The notes under the pieces: model-generated
Databases searched by the model: none
What the model was told of the DNA's origin: nothing
The model's input: the letters and a program-made list of their open reading frames with translations, nothing else
Origin: Microcyclospora pomicola
Lineage: Eukaryota > Ascomycota > Dothideomycetes > Capnodiales
Length of the DNA stretch: 64,000 bases
Assembly (NCBI GenBank): GCA_002786065.1
Contig: NHNY01000018.1
Coordinates: forward strand, 496,001 to 560,000
Direction: 5' to 3'
Part shown: piece by piece, positions 42,972 through 52,458 of the stretch
How the letters are laid out: every line of letters starts with the position of its first letter
Numbering within the stretch: the stretch's first letter is position 1
Program-made: the position numbers and the translations under genes

Positions 42972-43467
42972 CTATGATGAGCGTAGAGTACGCAACCCAT
43001 CACGCGATGGTGCAGTCGCTCGCTTGAAGCTCTGTGAAGGGCAGGTCAGCAAACCTCTGTCGACGCGCTCCATGACACCGTCTGTGCTCAAGCGAGGTAT
43101 AGATTTTGACCTACGCTGTCGCATTCCTCCCAAGCGCGTCCGGCACCGAAACCCAATCCCGCCCACACTGGGAATGCTCGTCTCTTGAAAAGCAGCACAG
43201 AGAAGATGACACCGAAAGATGCGCCGAGTGTGCTTCGTATGAGGAGAGTGCTGAGGCAGTGGTCCCACTAATGAAAGAAGAATTGAGAAGTCAGCGCGAT
43301 CGTCCTTGCAGCAGATCATTCCCAGCCAGATTGTTGGCCCATTTGCATGCGCGGCGGCATTCTTCGTGATTGTGTACCTTCTCGTTCAGCAGTGCCTCGC
43401 TCAATGGCCTTCCGGGACGAATGGGCGACGGGACTACCGGCGCGTTGGCAGATCGAGAGTCGGCCAT
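42972..43467 (-). CDS. MIC10: MICOS complex subunit MIC10
   Basis: Three small exons (43467-43378, 43267-43115, 43031-42972) with introns of 110 and 83 bp encode 100 aa. The N-terminus is soluble and ends RPLSEALLNEK, and the first splice gives the family signature WDHCLSTLLIRSTLG. The first membrane segment is GASFGVIFSVLLF (about 45-57), followed by positively charged KRR. The second is FPVWAGLGFGAGRA, with the glycine motif GxGxGxG (67-73) that drives oligomerisation. EECDSSFK then follows, spanning the second splice. MIC10 bends the mitochondrial inner membrane at cristae junctions. The gene is head-to-head with URB2 (267 bp between ATGs), and its exons are antisense to an open frame upstream of URB2. 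Confidence 0.93.
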
Positions 43468-43734
43468 GATGCTGGTCGGAAGCTGTCACAGGCGGGACGG
43501 GTATGTGGAATATGCGACTTGTCGTTAGCTTTGTCCTGGCGATCGTCGTCCTCAAGTCTCGTAAGGAGTTTGGGTGAGAGGCAGGAGAGCTTCAACTTTA
43601 GCTGTCGGCAAGATCCGAGCATGATTGTGCACAGACCAGGCGGTCCAACTTTTTTTGGAGGCCATATACGATCGGGAGCCATCTATGTCTACCTTTGCTT
43701 TGCACCACAAAGGAATGTGGTAGAATCTGCAAAG
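43468..43734. promoter_or_regulatory. Bidirectional promoter MIC10 / URB2
   Basis: Only 267 bp separate the divergent ATGs of MIC10 and URB2, two housekeeping genes. A plus-strand frame continuous with URB2 runs through it without a convincing start. Confidence 0.5.
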
Positions 43735-46700
43735 ATGGGAAGACCGCTCGCTGCGGATAGTCCTTCACTGGACCGTCTGAAAGCTTTGAAGTCTTTGTCG
43801 AATTTCGATCTCCAGGTTCGGGAAGCGCAGCAGCTATGCACTCACAGCGCGCGTGCGGACATGATTCTGAAATGGCTGCTCGAACAAATGAAAGACTCAA
43901 ACGACGCGGTCCGGACTGATCAATTCTGGAACCTGTTACAGTCCACCTTCCGGCTACTACCACACGATAGGATCGCAGTCTTGCTCGGGCCTAGCAGCAT
44001 TCTTGCCATTGTGGAACGGGTCCTAATTGGTGAAAGAATTTCTAGCGAGGTCTTCCAGGGTATCGCTGCTTCCCTGAGATTGCTTCTCGAGCTATCCAGC
44101 AGCCCTAAAGGTGTCTCCATCAAGGCTGTTCTGAGTCTTGACGCCACAGCAGCAGCAAATTTCGTTCAAGTCTGGATGCGCCAATGCTATTACCAGGCCA
44201 AGGACGCGAGCCAGAATTCAAGTATTGCTGTAAAGATCTGGCACCTACGATCAGCTCACGCAGACGAGCACAAGCTCTTTTCCGAGAAGTGTTTCCTGTG
44301 GACTACCGCAGTTCTGGCCAAGTCATCGCCACAATCGATACGGACCTCAGTTAAGCGGAAGCGGAACAGGAGCGTTCTTGCGGTCGACCAGGAGTTAGAA
44401 GCACTCATCGCGAGGCATATCATCCTGCCAGCTCGAGCGTCCTATCTTGATCTCCAGGACCAAAAGCCCACAAATCGGTCACACTCGGACCAGATACAGC
44501 AGTTGGGACTTCGACAGCTGTTGGCGCCGTACAAGTCTGTTGACGAGTCGCTGCTGACTAGCCCATCATTCGAATCGACATGGTACACCGGTATACCTAT
44601 TCTGCTGAACCTAGCGCTACGATGTGTCCCGGTTCCCACACTGAGGCATCGATTGAAGGAGAAGCCTTGGGTGGAGTTTGTCTTTTCATGTATCGCAGAC
44701 TGTATCGGCCTAAACGATACCACCAAGGCAAAGACAGAGAATGCATATACTACACTGTCTGATATGCTCTCTGTGATTGGGAAACGGACGACCTTATCAA
44801 CAGAGACACTTAGGAAAGTACTACGTGCATCGGTTTTCGACGAACAAGCCAGCCAAAATGGTACCAGAGACGTTGTCGATAGCGAAGCCACAACAATGGT
44901 CTCACGAGAGGCAGTAGTGAACAGAGCGCTATACAAGATCATCGAGCTTGACGCTTCTGTGTTCCTCGAGAGAACCTTGCTGGAAGACCTCTATGCTTAC
45001 TTGCGTAGCTCTCGTAATTTTGAGGCCAGTAATCAAGCTACTGATGTCGAAGCGACGGACATTGCGTTACTGGGTGGAACACTCCAAACACCATACGCAG
45101 TGCAGAGATTCGTCCTCGCCCCCATCTTGCGCGCGTTCGCTTGGGAAAGAAAAGTCACTGAATTCGTCGATGGGTGGTCTGTACAGCTACAAGAGTGCGC
45201 CGAGCTAGAGATCCTTGCCGCTTGGGAGGGCCTTGGAGATGTGTTCGCAGCATCGATGGAAACAATCTTGACAGAGCAACAGATTGTGACCCTCTTGGAC
45301 GACTTCATGGCCAAGCTGGAGACAAATCATAGCTCAGGCGATGCTATCGTCAAGACGGATCTGACGGCCGCAGTCAGTATTCTTGGATCGATCATCAGAG
45401 GGGTGCAGAGCGAGCAACTGCTCAATGCCGTGCATGAGAAGGTCGGCATCTTACTAAAGAATTTACTACGACTGCTCCAGTCCAACAACGAAGAGATGCA
45501 AGCGCCGAAGGTCAAGCACAGTCAGATCTGGACACTATGTACTTCTGCCTTTGAGCTCTGGTACCCTAAGATGGCCAACGCAGAAGATAAGACTACTGTG
45601 CTCGACTCCTCCATCGGGCAACTATTCTCCGTAAATCTGGTTCACCAAGCTCTAGCAGTCTCGTACGTCTCATCAACGACATCACCGAGCCAAAGTCGTG
45701 ACTTCACAGCAGCACAGCAAGCCTGTACACTTCTGATATGCTTGTGCTACCATTTAGGCGGGTTCGAGACGAGTAAGTTGGCCGTTCAAGCCTTGATGAA
45801 ACAGCTCGTAAAGCGTACACGTCAAGATCTGGTTGCTTTGCCGGGAATATTGCGCCACCCATCCACGATAATGTTGATGAGCGACAAGCAACGAAGAAGC
45901 TTTCTAGACGAGGTCTTCGATCGATACGAAGGATCAGCAAACGACACAACCCTGACCGCAGTCATACGCGCTCTGTGTGGAATGACAGCTACCCTGCCTA
46001 TCTCTGCGGCTCGACTCTTGGTTGACGGTATGATTGCTGCTGTATCAAGACGGACGAGTGTAGCTGGTGGTAATGTCAACCATATACCGATGATTGCGGT
46101 TCTTAACGCCTTACCGTCGCATGTCTTGACCAAGTTACAAGCTGGGACCATTATCGACGCATTGACTGAGCATCATGATCCACTTGTGAACAATGAAGGT
46201 GTGCAGCTCGTGTCTCGTCTGAGCTTGATCATCAGACTTCTGGCAGACAAAACTCCGAATGCAAGCATATGTACCAGTGCTGCTTCGTTCTGGAGTCTGG
46301 CAGAACTAGTGGGCGACAGCGTTGTAAAGTCCAATGATCACACCGGCGAAATATATGTCTTCTTTTCTCGCCTAGCTTGCCTGGTCATGAAGCAGCTTCT
46401 CGAAAGCCAGTCCCGCGAAGAACCTCGAAAGGTCCTACAGGAAGTGATTGCCGGCATGAAACAGACGATCTTGAATGCTCGCACTAAGCTCAAAGCCAAA
46501 CGTCCAACGATGTCCATGAACCTCCTCGGCATTTTGGGACTTTCTGACGGAATATTCCAAGCTTTTGGAAACCGTACGAGTCAAGAGATCAAAGACATAG
46601 TGTTTCAACCTGCACTGTTTGAAGAATACCTCGACTTAGCCTCATCCTACCTTACTAGCTTTCGAAAGGCCTCAAAGGAGGTGGACTACAGCGATTCATG

Positions 46701-47835
46701 GACATCTCACCTGGTCGAATCGTTGATCTCACTACAGATCAGTCTTCAATCGATGAACTTGAGACCCCAAGCGGAACGCATACACCAGACTCTCAACAGA
46801 GATTTGACAGAATCGCCATTGATTTCGAAGCTCGGACTGCCTGCAGGGTCCATGCAAGATACAACTGAATTAGCGAACGAAGCTCTACAGGCCCTGGTCC
46901 GCGAAGTAAGACCGCAGCAAGCTGCACACGTGGTTGCCAGACTCAGAGAGCTATGCATGATCCAACTCACCTCGGGTCAACGAGCGGCCGTCCTTCAACA
47001 CCTGCTCTCAGCTGCGAAACTTGAGACAGCGGTGTCAGCGCTTACACTGGTTGATGCCGTGCTGTCTACCATCCAGAAGAACGATGAAGCAGATGAAGAC
47101 TTCTCTGGTAAACAGACTGTTTTGCAGACGGCCCTGCACATTGCGTTGAATAGCAACAACGCAGCTAGTCAGCAAGCTACACTGCGCTTGATCACCACCA
47201 TCCTTCGTGAAAAGCCCTTTCTTACCAATCAATCGACAGTAGAGTCAACACTAGCGTGTCTACAAGCTCTAGCCCGCCACCAAAGCATCGAGGGCGTAGT
47301 ATACTTGGAACTATGCAGTGGCTTGACGCTTCTGCTCCAGCAGTACAGGTCGCGGATCAGTGACCGTATGCACCTTGTCATTGAGCTGCTGCAAGCACTC
47401 TTCTCTGCTTTGTTCCCGAGCACGAACGGCAGACATGTCTCAACTACTGGTGCTTCGAGGCCGCCGACATCTCGCCACGCTCAAGCTCTAGCGAGAACTT
47501 TACAACTACTCTGCGACCCTCCAGCCGCTCGACCTAATTCGAAGTCTGTCGCCAACGTCTCTCTTGTTGACTCTGCTCGACGGGCTCAGGCACAAGTGGG
47601 TCAGTACATTCCCTACGTCTTGCATCACTACTGTACTCAAGTGCTCTCTGGATCTGCTGCGCCTGGCGTCAGAGATGCCCTGAAGCCTGGCCTTTGGGCG
47701 ATGATCGAAGCAATGGAGATTGGCGACGAGTCTGCTGTGAGAACGCTCAGCGGGGCAATGAGCGTCAGCGAAAGAGCTGTGTTAAGAGGCTTGTATGAGG
47801 AGTGGAAGACGTCGGGAAAATGGAGTGGTAATTAG
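43735..47835 (+). CDS. URB2: Ribosome biogenesis factor URB2/NPA2
   Basis: A single exon encodes 1366 aa of mostly alpha-helical repeat-like sequence. The C-terminal 150 residues carry the Urb2/Npa2 signature region with YIPYVLHHYCTQVL, RDALKPGLWAMIEAME and RAVLRGLYEEWKTSGKW. In yeast Urb2 is a nucleolar component of early pre-60S particles, working with Npa1/Urb1, Dbp6 and Rsa3 in 27S pre-rRNA processing. The frame is open for 143 codons upstream, but that part is antisense to MIC10. The ATG at 43735 (AAAGATGG) gives the typical N-terminus DSLDRLKALKSL-like start, so it is chosen. Confidence 0.88.
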   Translation: MGRPLAADSPSLDRLKALKSLSNFDLQVREAQQLCTHSARADMILKWLLEQMKDSNDAVRTDQFWNLLQSTFRLLPHDRIAVLLGPSSILAIVERVLIGERISSEVFQGIAASLRLLLELSSSPKGVSIKAVLSLDATAAANFVQVWMRQCYYQAKDASQNSSIAVKIWHLRSAHADEHKLFSEKCFLWTTAVLAKSSPQSIRTSVKRKRNRSVLAVDQELEALIARHIILPARASYLDLQDQKPTNRSHSDQIQQLGLRQLLAPYKSVDESLLTSPSFESTWYTGIPILLNLALRCVPVPTLRHRLKEKPWVEFVFSCIADCIGLNDTTKAKTENAYTTLSDMLSVIGKRTTLSTETLRKVLRASVFDEQASQNGTRDVVDSEATTMVSREAVVNRALYKIIELDASVFLERTLLEDLYAYLRSSRNFEASNQATDVEATDIALLGGTLQTPYAVQRFVLAPILRAFAWERKVTEFVDGWSVQLQECAELEILAAWEGLGDVFAASMETILTEQQIVTLLDDFMAKLETNHSSGDAIVKTDLTAAVSILGSIIRGVQSEQLLNAVHEKVGILLKNLLRLLQSNNEEMQAPKVKHSQIWTLCTSAFELWYPKMANAEDKTTVLDSSIGQLFSVNLVHQALAVSYVSSTTSPSQSRDFTAAQQACTLLICLCYHLGGFETSKLAVQALMKQLVKRTRQDLVALPGILRHPSTIMLMSDKQRRSFLDEVFDRYEGSANDTTLTAVIRALCGMTATLPISAARLLVDGMIAAVSRRTSVAGGNVNHIPMIAVLNALPSHVLTKLQAGTIIDALTEHHDPLVNNEGVQLVSRLSLIIRLLADKTPNASICTSAASFWSLAELVGDSVVKSNDHTGEIYVFFSRLACLVMKQLLESQSREEPRKVLQEVIAGMKQTILNARTKLKAKRPTMSMNLLGILGLSDGIFQAFGNRTSQEIKDIVFQPALFEEYLDLASSYLTSFRKASKEVDYSDSWTSHLVESLISLQISLQSMNLRPQAERIHQTLNRDLTESPLISKLGLPAGSMQDTTELANEALQALVREVRPQQAAHVVARLRELCMIQLTSGQRAAVLQHLLSAAKLETAVSALTLVDAVLSTIQKNDEADEDFSGKQTVLQTALHIALNSNNAASQQATLRLITTILREKPFLTNQSTVESTLACLQALARHQSIEGVVYLELCSGLTLLLQQYRSRISDRMHLVIELLQALFSALFPSTNGRHVSTTGASRPPTSRHAQALARTLQLLCDPPAARPNSKSVANVSLVDSARRAQAQVGQYIPYVLHHYCTQVLSGSAAPGVRDALKPGLWAMIEAMEIGDESAVRTLSGAMSVSERAVLRGLYEEWKTSGKWSGN

Positions 47836-48111
47836 AGGAAACCATTCCATGCCGGATTTGACACCAACCAAGCAACAGAGCCGCCTTAATGTTGGTGGTT
47901 GACGATACGTTGAGAGTGAGTCAATCAGGGCTCTCGATTTCTAGTATCACAGATGTAATGTATGTACAAAATATGTGTCAAAGACCCTCTGGAAATGATG
48001 AAGTGGTAGCCAGCTTAGCTAGCGCATGAAGCTACATGTCATTATACTGCCTACCTTACACTATGCGCTATCTGCGAGACTTAGGATCTTACAACACTGC
48101 CTGACATTCTC

Positions 48112-48922
48112 CTACGCAGCGAGCTTCTCTAAGATCTGAACCGTCTCGTCAACATGACTGAGGAAAGGGGAATGATCCGCTTCCATCGTTTCGAAAGACC
48201 AATCTCCGGGCCGAACGCTCACAACGCCTTGGACCAACATCTTCTGCATGTCCAATGGGGACGTGATGTCTTTAGTGGTGTGGATATATGTCTTTGGCAC
48301 ATCGATGTCCCAGCAGGAGTCTTTGACTGTTGCCAAAGAGTCTCGCGGTGACTGTGGCTTGAAGTGCGTGGCCCAATGTTTTTGCGAGGACTCATCTAGC
48401 TCGCTGAAAAAAAGACTGCTGCACTCCGTTGCTGGGTTCAAGATACCCTTCTGTCAATGAATTGTGAGCATGTGGATTTGAATCCTCACCGAGCCCACAG
48501 GAACTTACCTCTGGGTCAAGCTCGGCCCATGGTGGCAACCCACCACCAAGTGTTGCCACCATCGTGGCATCCTCAGGTATGAGCAAAGCCGCAACGAAGA
48601 CAACCCGCTTTACTCCACCAGCTTGAGTACCTCGCGCTGATTTCTCAAGTCCCTTGACTGCCATGGAAGAGACGAAACCGCCGTAGCTACAGCCAACAAG
48701 GACAACCTCCTTGCCAGCGGCTACCAGTTCCTGGAGCTTAGATCGAATGAAGTTGACTGACTCAAGCGGAGGGGCAGTCCCAGCATCGTCGCCAACGCCA
48801 GGTAAGGCCAGAGCCATGGCTTCATGGCCACGAGCGCTCAGTGCTTCCACAATGGGCTCGAAGTGAGGAGGACCCTGGAAAGCGCCTGGCACGAAGACGA
48901 AGACCGGTGTTGACGTGGCCAT
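48112..48922 (-). CDS. Alpha/beta hydrolase (AB hydrolase-1 type, small)
   Basis: Two exons (48922-48509 and 48450-48112) with a 58-bp intron (GTAAGT...TGACAG) encode 250 aa. The oxyanion-side motif is VFVPGAFQGPPHF near the N-terminus. The nucleophile elbow is GCSYGGF (Ser near 79), and the catalytic His is in ADHSPFLSHVDE near 231. This is the plant salicylate-esterase/HNL-like fungal group of small alpha/beta hydrolases. The substrate is unknown and is likely a small ester or lactone. It lies downstream, on the same strand, of the methyltransferase and UbiA genes, which may form a cassette. Confidence 0.85.
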
Positions 48923-49371
48923 TTTTAAACTTGTACGAAACGATTGCGACCTCAAGGACCTTCTCCAGAACAACTGGAGAATAGAACAGGAATCATTCTT
49001 GGTGGTGATGTTTGGTTCTTGCGGCACAGTCGAATGTGATGTTATGTCATCAACGCGATCAGATGCGTGGGTGAAACCAACATGAGAATCTAAGTTCTGA
49101 ACTGCAGCTCAGCTGGCCCCCACCCCTGGTTCAGCTACCGAATCCTACCGACGTCCCCCTGGCATTCAATTCCCGGTCGATCCGGTGGTATCAATAATCC
49201 TTCACACACGGCCACACGATGCGGATTCTCACTATTATACGGCTCGAACGGAACGAGTTCGTAGGATCGGGGCCCACTCACTCCGACTGCAGCTTACGAA
49301 TGATTCTCACTGACTACCTAATCGGTCTCTTTCCACACACTTTCCCAGCCCTCTCAGTCACACCGTGGCTC
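48923..49371. other. Intergenic between hydrolase and methyltransferase
   Basis: This 449-bp stretch between two minus-strand genes holds no supported gene. It is the upstream region of the hydrolase. Confidence 0.5.
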
Positions 49372-50423
49372 CTACGCAGACCTTCCCACGTCCTCGAGCC
49401 GAGCTACCACGACCTGGAACGTCTGCGTCACTGCGGCGCCCTTCCTGATCTCCACCAAGGCTCCCTTGATCAGCTGCCGGATTGCCGACGCCTGTTGGCC
49501 CGACGGATCACCCTTGTCGAAGTGCACAGCCAACTCTTCTGCAACCATGCACCACGTTTCCATCATCATCTGCCTCTGCCACGTACGCTCATGCGGCCGA
49601 TCGAGCTTAACCATGCTGAAGCCTGATTGCTGCAAGATTTTCGGGAGATCTCCGATCCAACTGCATCATTCTCAGCCTTCGGAGACATGGCCACCAGCTT
49701 TGCTTTACGTACCTGCACGGCCGAGTATTTCTCGAGATGGCTGCTAAGCGCTCTAGATGGGGCATTGGTGATCCTGCCTCGCTGCTTGACTCCTGTGCGA
49801 GCAGATCGTACTCATCCCACTGAAGGATGCCACCAGGCTCTAGTCCATTGTCAGCACTGTCTCGGTGTGGAGGATCATGTGGGTCATACTGAGTAGCGCC
49901 TTGCAATGGGCGATGAAGAGACTGGGATCGTTGTCGCTGACTGCAGCCTGCAGCAATCGAACGTGCACCACATCAAACTTCTGTTGCAAATCCTCTGGGA
50001 CTGGGCCTGTGGCGTCCAAAGCATGAAGGCTGACATTTGCAGGGAGATGTCTCGCAGCCGTGAACTGGTCTGATGAGACATCGAACCCTTTCAGAATTGT
50101 GGATCGCGGCAGCTTTGCCTGAATATCACACAGCCAGATACTTGGCATGTTTCAGCAATCCCTTCGGAGCAATACCAGAATCAGAATGTACAGACATACC
50201 CTGTGCCTGTGCCGACATCCGCGATATGGATCGACTCCGCATCAGTAGATAACGCTGCTGGGCAGAGGTTGTAACCTAGGGCCTCTTTCCACTGGTAGTG
50301 CTGCAGATTGAGCCTGGAATGATGTCAGCCACTTGAATACTTCACACGAATCTGCAGAGGCCTGGAATCTGACCTTATTGACGATATGTAGTCTCGGTCG
50401 AGAAAATATCCTGCTTGGGCCAT
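49372..50423 (-). CDS. SAM-dependent methyltransferase
   Basis: Five exons (50423-50374, 50313-50200, 50140-49890, 49839-49713, 49660-49372) encode 276 aa. All four introns (60, 59, 50 and 52 bp) are GT-AG and every phase fits. The class I methyltransferase motif I is IADVGTGTGIW, placed across the second splice. FDVVHVRLLQAAV and ALLKPGGILQWDEYDL supply motifs II to III. The N-terminus GYFLDRDYISSIRLNLQHY is typical of fungal secondary-metabolism methyltransferases (UMTA/LaeA-like and tailoring enzymes). The substrate is unknown. The gene sits 500 bp downstream of the UbiA prenyltransferase on the same strand. Confidence 0.9.
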
Positions 50424-50923
50424 GACGGCAGCGTTATGACCCAGAAGATCTGCGCGAGAACAGAAAGCAGTCGATCTCTTTGGTATGAACACAGTTGGTC
50501 ATGCAAAAAGAGAGAGCAGGAATCGGCATTTCGGCTGTTCACCACACATTTGAAATACCTCTCGGGCTGCACAATCCTTCCAGGATTGGAGCGTAGCTAC
50601 ACCAGCCTCATGGCTGACTCCCATATCCACATATTATGCAAGTCAGCCCGAGCGATCCTGAAAGATCACCATGAGACCGGTGGGAACAGATCTGCCGAAT
50701 CCTCTGCCTGGTCCATCCCAACAAAGCCTACATCAGCTTACTGCTGCTTCACGTCATTGATGTACGATGTCTTCATCGATGAATGTTGAAGACGCCCTAG
50801 CAAGTGTGTTTGAGTATCTCACCTGTCACTTTGAGCCGGTGAGTACGTTGTCAAGATGTTGGAACACTGATTCTCATATTTTGTCTGTTGTCTTATTTTA
50901 CAGCCCGCTTTCGCATAGCTTCG
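50424..50923. other. Intergenic between methyltransferase and UbiA genes
   Basis: This 500-bp stretch is the promoter side of the methyltransferase and the 3' side of the UbiA gene. A plus-strand frame here lacks a natural start and any motif. Nothing else was seen. Confidence 0.5.
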
Positions 50924-51907
50924 TCATGTGGCGAGCTTACGTGCATACTCGCTGAGCAGGATCACAGCCATTATCGAGGCATATCGGATGTTCCCACTCG
51001 AAAACCACCAGGCGCAGTCCTCTGGGCTTGAGAGGTCAACCATTTCCACCACTTGTACAAGTGCGATGCCTAGGATCAGGCTACCCACCACGAAAATCGG
51101 GCCGGCTGCAACAAAATATCCCGTTGCCGCAAAGGATGTCCACTGCAATACCGCCAAGATTCGTAAAAATATTCGTGCCCGGGCTCCGAATAATGTCATA
51201 GGAGAGCCTATGCCGATTTTAGCATCGTCGGCTACATCTTGCGCAGAGTAGATTGTGTCGATGATCACATTCCAGGCGAAGCAAGAAGTGTATAGACTGG
51301 CGCCGGCTGCGAGGTACTTCCACGGTAAGTCCACAAGGTCTGGCTGGTCCAAAGCTGGGAGCGCGAGGACGATTCCCCAAGCGGCTACCAGGCCCAAGAC
51401 CAGCTGGGGAAAGTATGTGAATCTCTTACAGACCGGATAAAGCATAATCAGGGCAATTGATGGGACTCCCCAGTAGAATGCCCGAAGCGAGAAAAGCTTG
51501 ATGGTGAGCATAGCGCCCATGCACAGCTGCAGCAGGGCGAAGACAAGTGCTTCCATCGTCGAGAGAGCGCCACGCGCTAATGGCCTGCCGCGGGTCCTCA
51601 ATACCTGGCGATCGAGGTCTTGATCGATGATGTCGTTCCATGTGCAGCCTAGACTGCGGACGAGAGTGGATCCCAGCAGCAATTTGAGATTCGTTGTAAA
51701 CAGGACCATAGGCGAAAGGCGTGCTTCGACCATGATTGCAACCAGTAATGTGCCACATAGACAGGAGAAGTATAGCAAAAGAGAGCCGGTGGGCTTCTCG
51801 TAACGGACCAGCTCAGCGTAAGGCCGCCATCGCGATTGCTTCAACTCAGGCAATTCCAAAGTTGTTGCTTCGGTCGTGACCTTCTCCATCTTTTGGTTTT
51901 GGTCCAT
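50924..51907 (-). CDS. UbiA-family prenyltransferase
   Basis: A single exon encodes 327 aa with about eight to nine membrane segments. The two Asp-rich motifs that bind the Mg-prenyl diphosphate are present: WNDIIDQDLDRQVLRTRGRPLARG (N91-D99) and IIDTIYSAQDVADDAKIG (217-231). The closest types are Coq2-like and fungal meroterpenoid prenyltransferases that prenylate an aromatic or polyketide acceptor. No mitochondrial presequence is evident: the N-terminus is acidic and Glu/Thr-rich. This argues for a secondary-metabolism enzyme in the ER rather than Coq2. A neighbouring methyltransferase and hydrolase fit a tailoring role, which is inference. Confidence 0.92.
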   Translation of the reverse strand: MDQNQKMEKVTTEATTLELPELKQSRWRPYAELVRYEKPTGSLLLYFSCLCGTLLVAIMVEARLSPMVLFTTNLKLLLGSTLVRSLGCTWNDIIDQDLDRQVLRTRGRPLARGALSTMEALVFALLQLCMGAMLTIKLFSLRAFYWGVPSIALIMLYPVCKRFTYFPQLVLGLVAAWGIVLALPALDQPDLVDLPWKYLAAGASLYTSCFAWNVIIDTIYSAQDVADDAKIGIGSPMTLFGARARIFLRILAVLQWTSFAATGYFVAAGPIFVVGSLILGIALVQVVEMVDLSSPEDCAWWFSSGNIRYASIMAVILLSEYARKLAT

Positions 51908-52458
51908 CTTTCAAATGTAGCTGATAAGCGTGGGAAAGGAATGTGATAGATCGCAATCCGGTGCGCGGCCTCGTGGCATTTTTGTATCATTTTGTGACAT
52001 AAGACTGTCCACGGTCAATACGCTCGACACGGTCCAGAGCGGCCTCACCAACATCATTTTCCTGAATCCAGCGCTGCGCCATCAATGTTCAGCAACAGGT
52101 AAGCTGAGAGCCAACTCGACCGGTTGTAGGCTAACGATGTGATGTTGGGGGCTGAAACCCTCGTGGCTGATTACTACCAGCCACGACCCCTGCTACTGTA
52201 CATAAAATGATCTGACCTCAAACTTTATCGCTTGCAGGAGGCCCCTGCTAGAATGTGATGCCGAAGTAAGGTAGCATTACATCGTATCAAGATACCCTGT
52301 CGTATGAGTCCATGGATGATGCAAGAGGTCCCGCCCCTCCTGGCCCGATACCCAACAGCATATGCCTTGCATGATTATGTGTCAGCCATGTGAAGCCGAC
52401 CAGAAATATAGTACGTCTGTAAGATTGCTGCGCCCTCCTTCCGGTGTACTTGCTAAAG
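51908..52458. promoter_or_regulatory. Divergent promoter region UbiA / rhodopsin-domain gene
   Basis: This 551-bp divergent region between the UbiA gene and the membrane-protein gene could coordinate both. No strong palindrome was found. Confidence 0.45.

Noticed and set aside
42520-43188. 222-codon plus-strand frame between the isochorismatase-like gene and URB2
   Set aside because: It starts at GTG, has no motif, and runs antisense across MIC10 exon 3 and its intron.
43306-43734. Upstream extension of URB2 by 143 codons
   Set aside because: It begins at TTG, is antisense to MIC10 exon 1, and the sequence does not resemble an Urb2 N-terminus.
48470-48500. tRNA-like B-box (GATTTGAATCCTC)
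   Set aside because: It lies inside the alpha/beta hydrolase intron and no acceptor stem, A box or anticodon arm could be placed around it.
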